Notes: generated by a model from the sequence alone, not told the origin. A DNA stretch of 6,978 nucleotides from Clostridiales bacterium (GCA_007135995.1 SLHU01000033.1:1-6978), one strand, 5' to 3'; positions 1-6,258 are shown, counted from the stretch's first letter. Numbers and translations: made by a program.

Positions 1-95
1 ATCCTGCCTTCTGCGAGAGCAGAAGGGTAGGCCACCACGTCAATCGGCAGTCCTTCAGGATTCAGTATCAGTCTCCAGGCTTGTTTATTTTTCAT
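1..95 (-). CDS. Partial N-terminus, probable MDR-family NADP-dependent oxidoreductase
   Basis: Only the first 31 codons are present; the rest lies beyond the left edge. The reading begins MKNKQAWRLILNPEGLPIDV and continues to a Glu-Gly-Arg near residue 31. A strong GGAGGA ribosome binding site lies 7 nt upstream of the ATG (minus strand, about 102-108). The pattern of an aromatic/Arg-Leu strand, then Pro-Glu-Gly-Leu-Pro near residue 13-17, then a Gly-Arg where family members often have Gly-Glu, recalls the N-terminus of zinc-independent medium-chain reductases of the curcumin reductase / prostaglandin reductase type. That is recognition from a short stretch, so the assignment is tentative; the cofactor-binding domain cannot be seen. 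It starts 35 nt after the symporter stop codon and is probably the third gene of the same operon, which would make it a reductase acting on whatever the transporter brings in. Confidence 0.5.
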   Translation of the reverse strand, partial: MKNKQAWRLILNPEGLPIDVVAYPSALAEGR

Positions 96-130
96 TGATA
101 TCCTCCAGTCAAATCTGGCACTTTCTTATA

Positions 131-1660
131 TTAAACGGTTCGGTCACTGCGCAGATAGTCATCAACTTCATTAAAGAAGACATCTTCAATCTGCTCACTG
201 GGACGTGGTGTCAGATGACTGACGACAATGTAAAGAATCAGGTTCAGCGGCAGGGTCGGCACGACAGGATGCAGGCCGAAAAATAAGATATTACTGCCGT
301 CTGCGCCTTTTATCAGCATACCAAGCAGCAGATAGATGACACCCGCAAAGGTACCCGCAAGTGCGCCTTGTTTAGTGCCTCGTTTCCAGAGCAGTCCACC
401 TACCAGTGCCGGTGCCCACTGCGCAAAACCAGGTACAGATACATTTGTCAGGTACAGTGCCATCGCTTCTTCACCGGCGCCAATCTGCACCGCTACCGTA
501 ACACTTAAGCTGAATATGACAATGCCGACAACCGACCAGCGCGCGACCGCGGTAATCTGTCTGTCTGTCGCATTTGGTTTGATGACACCCTGAATCAGAT
601 CCCGGGCGACAATAATGCTGGATGTCATCAGCTGGACTGCGGCGGTTGAAACAGCAGCTGCGATAACGCCCATGAGAACCAGCACCGCGAACCAGCGCGG
701 CAGATAGGTTTGAATAACCGTCTGAACAACACTGTCCGCTTCAGCAGCGCTGGTAATACCAGGCATCGCGGCCGGCGCAACCAGTGAGCCCCAGATAAAG
801 GGAATAATATAAAAGAACAGGCCGCCAAAAATGAAAACAAGCAGCGGCATCCAGCGAAACAGTTTTTTGTCACGGGCGGTCATAACGCCGATGACAACAT
901 GCGGCCAGCAAAACGCCATCAGTCCGACAACAAAGGTGCCGATCATCAGCGTTGTTGTATATTCACCCAGCGGCCCGGGCGCACTCAGCTTGGCAGGATC
1001 AATTTCAACAAGCATCGTGGCTGCCTGAACCAGTCCGGCATCGGGGAAGACAATTGAGACCACCCAGAAGAGGGAGCCTAACAGTGCTGTCACATAAACG
1101 ACACCGAGGAAAATATTCACCCAGGCAACAATACGCATACCGCCAAGGATAACCAGGATGATCAGCAGAACGGATGTATAAACGGCACCAACCCAGAGCG
1201 GCAGGCCCGTCAGGGCTTCAAACCCGCGGCCAACCCCCAGCGGCTGAATGCCCACATACGGTATGATGAAAGCCAGCATTGTTATAGACAAAAGCACCCG
1301 CAGTGTTTTGCTTTCATAGCGCTCCGCCAGCACTTCGATGGGCGAAAGAAAACGGTTGATTTTCGCCAGCGCCCAGAGCCTTGGTCCAAGGAACATGTAC
1401 AGTCCGGCAAATCCGGCAACTGAACCCCAGATAAAGAAAACGTAACCGGGACCATGCAAGTATAAAACTCCCGGGAACCCATAAAACGTCCAGCTAGAGC
1501 TAATCGCGAACAGAACGAAGAAAAACATAACAACAACGCCGATTGTACGGCCTGCCATCATATAATCTTCTGCTGTTTTCGCTGACAGCTTATATCCATA
1601 AGCGGCCATGACAATAATGATCAGGCTAAATATGCCCAGAGCAATAAAATCGAAAACCAT
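131..1660 (-). CDS. Sodium:solute symporter (SSS family), 509 aa
   Basis: This is an integral membrane protein of about 13 hydrophobic helices, expected to couple inward Na+ flow to uptake of a small solute. Its 509 residues are a normal SSS length. Family hallmarks are visible: DYMMAGRTIG at residues 32-41, SSSWTFYGFPG at 54-64 in the first core helix, a Trp-Pro-His at 252-254, AAAVSTAAVQLMTSS at 334-348 (the Ser/Thr-rich helix that in SSS proteins helps form the Na2 site), and a Gly-rich GGLLWKRGTKQGALAG at 421-436. The C-terminal tail after about 482 is hydrophilic and acidic. The ATG is preceded by TAGGAGG, which overlaps the stop codon of the small membrane protein upstream, so the two are very likely co-translated. 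The substrate cannot be read from sequence. SSS members carry sugars, carboxylates, pantothenate and other solutes; the context of a GH29 enzyme and UroD-like proteins suggests a glycoside or organic acid, but this is inference. Confidence 0.93.
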   Translation of the reverse strand: MVFDFIALGIFSLIIIVMAAYGYKLSAKTAEDYMMAGRTIGVVVMFFFVLFAISSSWTFYGFPGVLYLHGPGYVFFIWGSVAGFAGLYMFLGPRLWALAKINRFLSPIEVLAERYESKTLRVLLSITMLAFIIPYVGIQPLGVGRGFEALTGLPLWVGAVYTSVLLIILVILGGMRIVAWVNIFLGVVYVTALLGSLFWVVSIVFPDAGLVQAATMLVEIDPAKLSAPGPLGEYTTTLMIGTFVVGLMAFCWPHVVIGVMTARDKKLFRWMPLLVFIFGGLFFYIIPFIWGSLVAPAAMPGITSAAEADSVVQTVIQTYLPRWFAVLVLMGVIAAAVSTAAVQLMTSSIIVARDLIQGVIKPNATDRQITAVARWSVVGIVIFSLSVTVAVQIGAGEEAMALYLTNVSVPGFAQWAPALVGGLLWKRGTKQGALAGTFAGVIYLLLGMLIKGADGSNILFFGLHPVVPTLPLNLILYIVVSHLTPRPSEQIEDVFFNEVDDYLRSDRTV

Positions 1661-1669
1661 GATGCCCTC

Positions 1670-1903
1670 CTATCTGTATGGCCAATACTTGAAGAAATAA
1701 ACCAGATATGCAACTAGCCAGACTAAAACAAACACGACGCCTGCAACAAGCGGCATCGTCATCCAGCCAAATAAGAGAATCGGATCTGCTCCTTCAGGTG
1801 TTTCCATGTAACCCAGGCCAACAACAACCATCATGGCGATAATTGATAAGACCAAAACAGCAAGAAATATTTTTCCTGCTCTGTGAGTTTTCATTTCCAG
1901 CAT
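1670..1903 (-). CDS. Small two-helix membrane protein, putative symporter partner
   Basis: A 77-residue protein (MLEMKTHRAGKIFLAVLVLS...) with two clear hydrophobic segments, about residues 12-30 and 45-68, separated by an acidic turn containing Glu-Thr-Pro-Glu-Gly-Ala-Asp, and ending in an aromatic, basic tail (FFKYWPYR). The chosen ATG at 1903 has purine-rich AGGGAAAGG and GGTGA sequence upstream. An in-frame ATG at 1930 would add nine residues (MARERNGET) but has no recognisable ribosome binding site. A 9-nt gap separates it from the symporter, whose ribosome binding site overlaps this gene's stop. Short two-helix proteins encoded just upstream of SSS symporters are a known arrangement (for example the B. 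subtilis yhjC-yhjB pair, DUF3311-like). A role as accessory subunit or stabiliser of the transporter is therefore likely but inferred; no catalytic residues are present. Confidence 0.8.
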   Translation of the reverse strand: MLEMKTHRAGKIFLAVLVLSIIAMMVVVGLGYMETPEGADPILLFGWMTMPLVAGVVFVLVWLVAYLVYFFKYWPYR

Positions 1904-2045
1904 TGTTTCACCATTCCTTTCCCTGGCCATAACGAATTTTGTACGTACCCGGCCATTCAGTTCATTGAATTGATGTGTGCTAAACAGGTCTTGTTAGGGA
2001 CAGGTAAATGTAAGCTGTCAAGTTTATTTGTTGATGATCTAACCC

Positions 2046-2075
2046 ATCATATCAAAATTATCATTTGATTGTCAA
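2046..2075 (-). promoter_or_regulatory. Probable promoter of the symporter operon
   Basis: Read on the minus strand, a perfect -35 box TTGACA (2075-2070) is followed after 18 nt by TATGAT (2051-2046), one base from the consensus -10. Transcription would start near 2039 and give a leader of about 135 nt before the small membrane protein. The surrounding DNA is AT-rich. A second TTGACA at 2021-2016 has no good -10 partner. Confidence 0.65.
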
Positions 2076-2107
2076 AGTATTTGTGTAGAAAATATCAGTT
2101 GTTTCCT

Positions 2108-2132
2108 GTGCAGTTTTGCAGTGTTTTTGCAC
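2108..2132 (-). promoter_or_regulatory. Candidate regulator-binding site upstream of the symporter promoter
   Basis: On the minus strand the heptamer TGCAAAA occurs twice with an 11-bp period (2131-2125 and 2120-2114), and the block is bounded by the inverted pentamers GTGCA (2108-2112) and TGCAC (2128-2132). It lies around position -80 relative to the predicted transcription start, a usual place for an AraC-type activator site. Direct repeats spaced by one helical turn fit such a regulator. No experimental support; assignment to the neighbouring AraC protein is inferred. Confidence 0.3.
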
Positions 2133-2202
2133 GGTTGTCTGATCTGCTAATACATGCCGGCCTTTATGATAAATCCGCTTGTCTCAAACTGACACGCAAT
2201 GC

Positions 2203-2249
2203 TGAAGCGCGATCTGCTGACCTTGGCGCTTGAAGCGTGATCTGCCGAC
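2203..2249. repeat. Imperfect direct repeat (19 bp, period 28) after the AraC gene
   Basis: TGAAGCGCGATCTGCTGAC (2203-2221) recurs as TGAAGCGTGATCTGCCGAC (2231-2249), with two mismatches in 19. An additional GATCTGCT occurs at 2141-2148. The copies lie 24-70 bp beyond the regulator's stop codon and upstream of the symporter promoter. The block also holds mutually exclusive short inverted repeats: AAGCGC 2205-2210 with GCGCTT 2226-2231, or CGCTT 2227-2231 with AAGCG 2233-2237. It could be part of the regulator's 3' end structure or an additional operator; no T-tract follows on the minus strand. Confidence 0.45.
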
Positions 2250-2272
2250 GGCTGTTTCCTGATTTTTCTTTT

Positions 2273-3151
2273 TTAACGGGCGGCATACTGTGTTGGTGTG
2301 CAGTTCATATATTTTCGAAACACAGCTGAAAAATAAGAGCTGGAACTGAAGCCAAGCGACATGGCTGTATCCGTTACGCTGACACCTTCACGCAGATGTT
2401 CACAGGCCAGTTTGATTTTTTGCTGATTAATATAATCACGAGGTGTTTTGCCAGTATAATCACGAAACTTGTGTTTGAGTCCTGACAGAGACATCCCGCA
2501 CTGGGCGCTGATCATATCAAGCGACACATTTGTTTGAAGCGACTGCTCAATCAGAGACAGCACCTGATTAATCTGCTCATCGGCAGACAGGCGGTTTTGC
2601 TGCAAAAACAGCAGACGTGTCAGAAAGCTGACAAAAAGTGACTGGGCATACTGACGCGCGGACATCTCGCGGGCAATGAAATTCTGAAAGCAGCTTTTCA
2701 GCAGCGCCATTCCTTCCTGATCAGCATGGCGCATCCCAGGCTGTTGAACATCCAGCTTTTCTCTGAAGGCACGCGTGCGATCTTCCGATAATCCAAGCAG
2801 ATTTTCAGCCAGCGGATTGACCTGAAACCAGAAAATCTCGCAGACGCCCTGTATGTCGCCCCCGTTGCCATGTGATAATCCGGCGGGTGTGATGAAAACG
2901 TCACCACCCGAAAGATTGTATTGCTTATTCTCTACTGCGTAGCACTCATGTCCTCGCATCACTGCAACACATTCAATCAGACCCGGATGCTGATGCATCT
3001 TCAGAGGCTCCGAAGCACGGCTTGCTTTATTATGTCCCAGCAAGATCAGGCCTGGCAGCTGGAGATCGTCAGAAGCCAGAACTTGTCTTGATTTACCAAT
3101 ACGTGTTGTTTCCATTGATGAAGCCCGCCTTTTTTGCCTGACTGACAGCAT
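2273..3151 (-). CDS. AraC/XylS-family transcriptional regulator
   Basis: A cytoplasmic DNA-binding regulator, 292 residues from the chosen start. The N-terminal part (about 25-110) is a cupin-like ligand-sensing domain with HQHPGLIE (residues 53-60) and a second histidine at 94 in Ser-His-Gly, a pattern that often lines the sugar-binding pocket. The C-terminal 100 residues form the paired helix-turn-helix domain. The first helix pair is around 209-233 (SLDMISAQCGMSLSGLKHKF). The second is around 257-281 (TDTAMSLGFSSSSYFSAVFR) and leads into the signature end TPTQY. I prefer the ATG at 3151 because AGGAT sits 6 nt upstream. An ATG at 3181 (10 residues longer) has only a poorly spaced AGG, and the ATG at 3115 lacks a good site. 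It is transcribed away from the UroD-like genes and toward the symporter operon. It is probably the local activator of both sets, responding to the imported compound or a breakdown product; the ligand is unknown. Confidence 0.92.
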   Translation of the reverse strand: MLSVRQKRRASSMETTRIGKSRQVLASDDLQLPGLILLGHNKASRASEPLKMHQHPGLIECVAVMRGHECYAVENKQYNLSGGDVFITPAGLSHGNGGDIQGVCEIFWFQVNPLAENLLGLSEDRTRAFREKLDVQQPGMRHADQEGMALLKSCFQNFIAREMSARQYAQSLFVSFLTRLLFLQQNRLSADEQINQVLSLIEQSLQTNVSLDMISAQCGMSLSGLKHKFRDYTGKTPRDYINQQKIKLACEHLREGVSVTDTAMSLGFSSSSYFSAVFRKYMNCTPTQYAAR

Positions 3152-3236
3152 CTGTGATCCTAATCCAGCCGGACTGTTCATATACCTGACAATGGCTCAT
3201 TTTCTCATGATTGAAGGCATGTCTTTGCCTGGCCAA

Positions 3237-3252
3237 GTGCGCAAAACACAGC
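3237..3252 (+). promoter_or_regulatory. Candidate regulator half-site resembling the symporter-side motif
   Basis: GTGCGCAAAACACAGC closely resembles the minus-strand GTGCAAAAACACTGC near 2118-2132; they align with one gap and two mismatches. A further GTGCAAAG is found at 3309-3316, 11 nt upstream of the predicted -35 box of the UroD-like operon. Presence of one motif in both regions flanking the AraC gene suggests a common regulator, but the motif is short and rich in A, so chance cannot be excluded. Confidence 0.22.
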
Positions 3253-3327
3253 TCAAATGCCAAATCAGACGCTTTTTCTGCTGCGATGTCATACTAGCTG
3301 TTGAATTTGTGCAAAGCATGGGTTTGG

Positions 3328-3370
3328 TTGCCCGATATTAATAGTAGTGTATATGATAGGCGTATACTAC
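3328..3370 (+). promoter_or_regulatory. Probable promoter of the UroD-like operon with overlapping inverted repeat
   Basis: TTGCCC (3328-3333) and TATGAT (3352-3357) are separated by 18 nt, the same spacing and -10 box as the symporter promoter. Transcription would begin near 3364, giving a leader of nearly 150 nt before 3512. GTATA (3349-3353) is repeated inversely as TATAC (3363-3367), 9 nt apart. With a 2-nt bulge the symmetry extends to GTAG (3344-3347) and CTAC (3367-3370). This symmetric element covers the -10 box and start point, a location typical of repressor sites. Confidence 0.45.
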
Positions 3371-3496
3371 GCAAGTGACCGTCAAGCAAAGGTCGAAGGC
3401 AGCGCGTTGCTGCCGGATCGCCGGAAGAAGATCACCAATCCACAGGCGTTGGCAGCTTTGTTAGGCGAAGTGCTGTCCACGCACAAAAGCAAATGA
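3353..3496 (+). other. Short open frame, possible remnant of a gene's 3' end
   Basis: A 47-codon frame from ATG 3353 to TGA 3494-3496. The frame is open back to 3305, after a stop at 3302. From about residue 8 the translation looks like a natural protein end: KVEGSALLPDRRKKITNPQ, followed by an Ala/Leu-rich helix and the basic tail THKSK. The stop lies 2 nt before the ribosome binding site of the next gene, as expected for the last codon of an upstream cistron. The ATG, however, falls inside the predicted -10 box and has no ribosome binding site, so translation from it is unlikely. I do not recognise a family. It may be what remains of a deleted upstream gene, or a small ORF with an unseen start. 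It is in the same frame as the following gene. Confidence 0.25.
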
Positions 3497-3511
3497 TTGA
3501 GGAACCAGAAA

Positions 3512-4609
3512 ATGCAAAAACGAGAACGATTGTTAAAAGTACTAAATCGCGAAAAGCCGGATGCACTTCCCTGGTTCGGTGACCTGGATTACTGGATCAA
3601 CTATCTGAGGACGGAAAATCTGTTTCCGGCACAATATCAGGGTGATGGCGGCATTCAGAAAATGCATGCCGACCTGGGTGTCGGGTTTTATCTGCAAGGC
3701 CACTTTCCGTTCAGGACCCTTCATGACAATCTGAAAATCTCTGTCGAAAAAAACGCCGGCAAGGAGATAACGACATATGCTACACCCAGAGGAAACCTGC
3801 GTGAAGTCTGGCAATATTCGCCTGAATCGTGGTCCATGGCGCCTGTTGAGCATCTGGTCAAGAACAGCGATGACCTGGAGATTCTGGCCTACATTTATGA
3901 GCATACGTTTTATGAGCCGTACTATGACAACATCAAGCTGATACAAGAAGCGGCCGGTGATAACGGTGTTACCTTGTGCTATACGCCAAAAAGCCCTTTC
4001 ATGGAGCTGGTAGCATTGAAGGCGGGGATTGAGGCTGTTGTCATGATGCAGATTGACGACGAGTCAGGCTTTAATCAAATGATCAGTGTCATGGACAAAA
4101 AGCATAAAGAAGCAGCAAATCTGACCATCCGTTCAGACTGTGACTGCATCATGATCCCGGAAAACCTGTCCTCAGACCTGGTCGGCAAGCACTACTATCA
4201 TACATACATGAAAAACTATCATCAAAGCGTAAACGAAAGCATCCGGCAGGCCGGAAAATATTCTTTCATTCATATGGACGGGGTGCTGCGCGGCTTGCTG
4301 GATGAAGTGGCATCAGCGGGATTCGATGTGCTTGAAGCGCTGACACCGGCACCTGTCGGTGATATGCGGCTGGACGAAATAAAGCAGGTGATGGGGGACA
4401 AGGCGATTATTTGCGGCGGACTGCCCGGCGGTTATTTTTCTGACCAGATCAGCGACGACGCATTTGATCAAACTGTAATCGAAATCATACAGAAGCTGAA
4501 AGGTTTTCCAAACGCCATCCTCGGCGTTGCGGACCAGGTTGTCCCCGGAGCAAAAACAGAGCGGATCAAACGTGTCAACCAGCTGGTTGAACAATACGGT
4601 TACTACTGA
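3512..4609 (+). CDS. Uroporphyrinogen decarboxylase / MtaA-superfamily protein (first paralogue)
   Basis: A 365-residue cytoplasmic protein with the (beta/alpha)8 fold expected of the URO-D superfamily (PF01208). It opens MQKRERLLKVLNREKPDALP, the usual 'R-E-R-x-L...PDxxP' entry of the family, followed by Gly-Asp-Leu-Asp-Tyr-Trp (23-28). A GNLREVW segment is at 94-100. The superfamily's metal/active-site strand reads IHMDG at 253-257: His254-x-Asp256, where corrinoid methyltransferases MtaA/MtbA have His-x-Cys. The later strand IICGGLPGG (299-307) supplies a cysteine. The ATG at 3512 is preceded by GAGGA with 8-nt spacing; a TTG at 3497 would overlap that ribosome binding site and is not chosen. 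It is first in a run with a second paralogue 73 nt downstream and an NTF2-like gene. It is unlikely to be the heme enzyme HemE, given its context and divergence. A methyl-transfer or C-C/C-O cleaving role on an imported substrate is possible, but substrate and reaction are unknown. Confidence 0.85.
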   Translation: MQKRERLLKVLNREKPDALPWFGDLDYWINYLRTENLFPAQYQGDGGIQKMHADLGVGFYLQGHFPFRTLHDNLKISVEKNAGKEITTYATPRGNLREVWQYSPESWSMAPVEHLVKNSDDLEILAYIYEHTFYEPYYDNIKLIQEAAGDNGVTLCYTPKSPFMELVALKAGIEAVVMMQIDDESGFNQMISVMDKKHKEAANLTIRSDCDCIMIPENLSSDLVGKHYYHTYMKNYHQSVNESIRQAGKYSFIHMDGVLRGLLDEVASAGFDVLEALTPAPVGDMRLDEIKQVMGDKAIICGGLPGGYFSDQISDDAFDQTVIEIIQKLKGFPNAILGVADQVVPGAKTERIKRVNQLVEQYGYY

Positions 4610-4625
4610 GCCGTTGACAGACCAT

Positions 4626-4660
4626 AATGGTACGTGGTACGAAAACGGAAGAGAACCATT
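4626..4660 (+). other. Intercistronic hairpin between the UroD-like genes
   Basis: AATGGT (4626-4631) can pair with ACCATT (4655-4660), and a smaller GTAC-GTG-GTAC palindrome lies inside. The structure sits 10-45 nt ahead of the second paralogue's ribosome binding site. There is no T-run, so it is not a terminator; it may affect mRNA processing or relative expression. Confidence 0.25.
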
Positions 4661-4682
4661 CAAAGCAGATGAGGTGAAACAT

Positions 4683-5645
4683 ATGAACAAAGATAATAGA
4701 ACTGAGAATATGATTAAGGCAATGACGTATCAATATCCCGATCAGATTCCTATTCATGTCAGCTTACTGCCGGCAGCCTGGCTGAAAAAGGGGCCGGAGC
4801 TCAGACGCCTCGCGGCCGATTATCCTGATGTGCTGGAAAATGTGCCTCCGGAAGGTGAAGTGCCGATTCCGGATTCTTATCATTACGGCAGTTTTACAGA
4901 TGAGTGGGACTGTGTCTGGCGTAATCTGGAAGAGGGTATGGAAAGCATTGTGACCGTTCACCCGGTGAAAACAGCGGAAGATATCAGAAACCTGAAGATT
5001 CCGGAAAACCGCGATGGCCGTCTGCCGCATGGGTTCATGTATCTGCGGCTGCTTGATCTGCGCGGCTTTGAAGAGGCGATGATTGATTTTGCGGAGGAAA
5101 GCGAAGAGTTGCAGATTCTGATTGACAAGGTTTTAGAATATAACATGATCCAGCTCGATGTTGCTTTGCCAAACATGGGTGAGATTGCCTATTTCGGTGA
5201 TGACCTCGGCATGCAAAATGGTTTGGCGATCGGTGCCGATAAATGGCGGCGCTATCTGAAACCTTGTTTTAAGCAGCTTTACGAGAAAGTCAGAAAGACA
5301 GGCCGATATGTTTACATGCATACGGACGGCTGTATTTACGAGATCATGCCGGACCTGGTTGAATGCGGTGTCAATATGATTAATCCGCAGTTCCGGGCAA
5401 ACGGGCTGGATAATCTGGTTCGGGTCTGCAAAGGAAAGATTCCAATCAATCTTGACCTTGACCGGCAGCTGTTTCCTTTCGCGACACCGTCCGAAGTTGA
5501 AGCGCATATTCTGGAATGTGTCGAAGCCTTGTATCTGCCGGAGGGCGGCCTTTCACTGAATGTTGAGCTGAATTACGAAGTGCCGGTCGAAAATGTAGCG
5601 GCGATCTTTGACACGCTGCGTAAAGTTCGGCATTATAAAGGCTGA
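4683..5645 (+). CDS. Uroporphyrinogen decarboxylase / MtaA-superfamily protein (second paralogue)
   Basis: A 320-residue protein of the same superfamily as its upstream neighbour but from a clearly different subgroup. Recognisable blocks are PDQIPIHVS at 19-27, DEWDCVW at 73-79, GDDLGMQNG at 172-180, MHTDGC at 212-217 and INLDLDRQLFPFATPSEV at 255-272. His213-x-Asp215-Gly replaces the His-x-Cys of MtaA-type methyltransferases, and the later zinc-ligand cysteine is also absent (Asn-Leu-Asp-Leu-Asp instead); Cys217 is nearby. This HxDG/DxDRQ form is common among uncharacterised 'uroporphyrinogen decarboxylase family' proteins. The ATG at 4683 has GAGGTG 7 nt upstream. The frame is open back to 4527, but that would overlap the preceding gene and lacks family-like sequence. 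It follows the first paralogue by 73 nt in an apparent operon. The two may act together or in sequence; the reaction is unknown. Confidence 0.87.
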   Translation: MNKDNRTENMIKAMTYQYPDQIPIHVSLLPAAWLKKGPELRRLAADYPDVLENVPPEGEVPIPDSYHYGSFTDEWDCVWRNLEEGMESIVTVHPVKTAEDIRNLKIPENRDGRLPHGFMYLRLLDLRGFEEAMIDFAEESEELQILIDKVLEYNMIQLDVALPNMGEIAYFGDDLGMQNGLAIGADKWRRYLKPCFKQLYEKVRKTGRYVYMHTDGCIYEIMPDLVECGVNMINPQFRANGLDNLVRVCKGKIPINLDLDRQLFPFATPSEVEAHILECVEALYLPEGGLSLNVELNYEVPVENVAAIFDTLRKVRHYKG

Positions 5646-5663
5646 ACTTGTTTGAATCTGCCA

Positions 5664-5681
5664 GTCCGGTATCGCCGGGAC
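5664..5681 (+). other. Small intercistronic hairpin ahead of the NTF2-like gene
   Basis: CCGG (5666-5669) and CCGG (5675-5678) flank a TATCG loop, and an alternative pairing extends the stem to GTCC/GGAC with one bulged G. It lies in the 74-nt gap between the second UroD-like gene and the NTF2-like gene. Without a following T-run it is not a standard terminator, so co-transcription through it is expected. Confidence 0.25.
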
Positions 5682-5719
5682 AGACAAAACGATTGAAGCA
5701 TTATATGAGGATATGAGCA

Positions 5720-6220
5720 ATGGATCATGTACCATTAAGAGCAGACGGACAATTTGAGCCTCCGGCGGCAGATCATACAGACGACACAGTTTTTCTTTCG
5801 ACAGACAAGATCCTGGAACTGTGGTCAAAAACGTATAATACAGATGGTAAACCGGACTGGTCCCATCTGTTTCCTTATTATCATCCTGATATTGTTTTTC
5901 AGGACTCGATCCAGCGAATTGATGGTTTTAGCGAATTTCAGGCGATGTGCGGACGGCTGACAGACAGATGTAAAAGTCTGCGCATGGATATCGTCTCACT
6001 GGCACGTCATGACAAAGTTGTCATGATGGACTGGATCATGACAATGTCGTTTAAAAAATACCCCAACACGCCCATTTACGGTGCGACGAAGCTGACTTTT
6101 CATGAAGACGGAAGAATCATTGAGCAGCGTGACTATTATGATTTGTGGGGTGATATCTTCAATGGCATCCCCAAGTTTAAAAAACACTACCGCAAATTTA
6201 TGCGAAAAAAATTCGGTTGA
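5720..6220 (+). CDS. NTF2/SnoaL-like family protein
   Basis: A 166-residue soluble protein with the size and pattern of the NTF2/SnoaL-like alpha+beta cone fold. After a variable polar leader (1-27), a helix ILELWSKTYN starts near 31. Then come YYHPDIVFQDSIQRIDG at 53-69, a strand VMMDWIMTMSF at 101-111, PNTPIYGATKLTFHEDGRI at 115-132 and the typical C-terminal strand EQRDYYDLW at 135-143. A short basic tail (FKKHYRKFMRKKFG) closes it. The ATG at 5720 follows a GAGG with 9-nt spacing. Members of this fold include steroid isomerases, polyketide cyclases, dehydratases and non-catalytic ligand binders, so fold alone does not give the reaction. Asp62, His55 and Asp138 are candidate pocket residues, by position only. 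Position 74 nt after the UroD-like pair suggests it works on the same pathway, perhaps an isomerisation or dehydration step. Confidence 0.8.
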   Translation: MDHVPLRADGQFEPPAADHTDDTVFLSTDKILELWSKTYNTDGKPDWSHLFPYYHPDIVFQDSIQRIDGFSEFQAMCGRLTDRCKSLRMDIVSLARHDKVVMMDWIMTMSFKKYPNTPIYGATKLTFHEDGRIIEQRDYYDLWGDIFNGIPKFKKHYRKFMRKKFG

Positions 6221-6226
6221 CAGGCA

Positions 6227-6258
6227 GCTTCTTTTTTCATCTGACAAATGAGAGAAGC
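6227..6258 (+). other. Stem-loop after the NTF2-like gene, possible transcript end
   Basis: GCTTCT (6227-6232) pairs with AGAAGC (6253-6258). The stem can be continued after a 3-nt bulge by CAT/ATG pairing, leaving a loop of about seven bases (CTGACAA). It begins 7 nt after the stop codon, where a terminator would be expected. No T-tract follows, so it is not a classical intrinsic terminator; factor-dependent ending or mRNA 3' protection are possible. Confidence 0.3.

Noticed and set aside
1993..2021. Second promoter for the symporter operon from TTGACA at 2016-2021
   Set aside because: At 16-19 nt spacing the best -10 is CCTAAC or TAACAA, too weak compared with the TATGAT promoter upstream.
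3192..3341. 49-codon plus-strand frame between the regulator and the UroD-like operon
   Set aside because: It has no ribosome binding site, its translation is Cys/Arg-rich without protein-like pattern, and it runs through the predicted promoter.
3497..3511. TTG start for the first UroD-like gene
   Set aside because: The TTG overlaps the GAGGA that serves the ATG at 3512, and the family-like sequence begins at that ATG.
3542..3946. Long antisense open frame inside the first UroD-like gene (and similar ones within 4313-5507 and 5996-6247)
   Set aside because: They mirror strongly supported genes on the plus strand and show no recognisable domain or ribosome binding site.
3353..4609. Single gene with an in-frame stop (readthrough or selenocysteine TGA at 3494) joining the short frame to the first UroD-like protein
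   Set aside because: The frames are in phase, but the downstream protein has a typical family N-terminus and its own ribosome binding site, and no selenocysteine insertion structure is evident.
4527..4682. N-terminal extension of the second UroD-like protein
   Set aside because: The frame is open, but this part overlaps the end of the first gene and its translation shows no family features. The ATG at 4683 has a good ribosome binding site.
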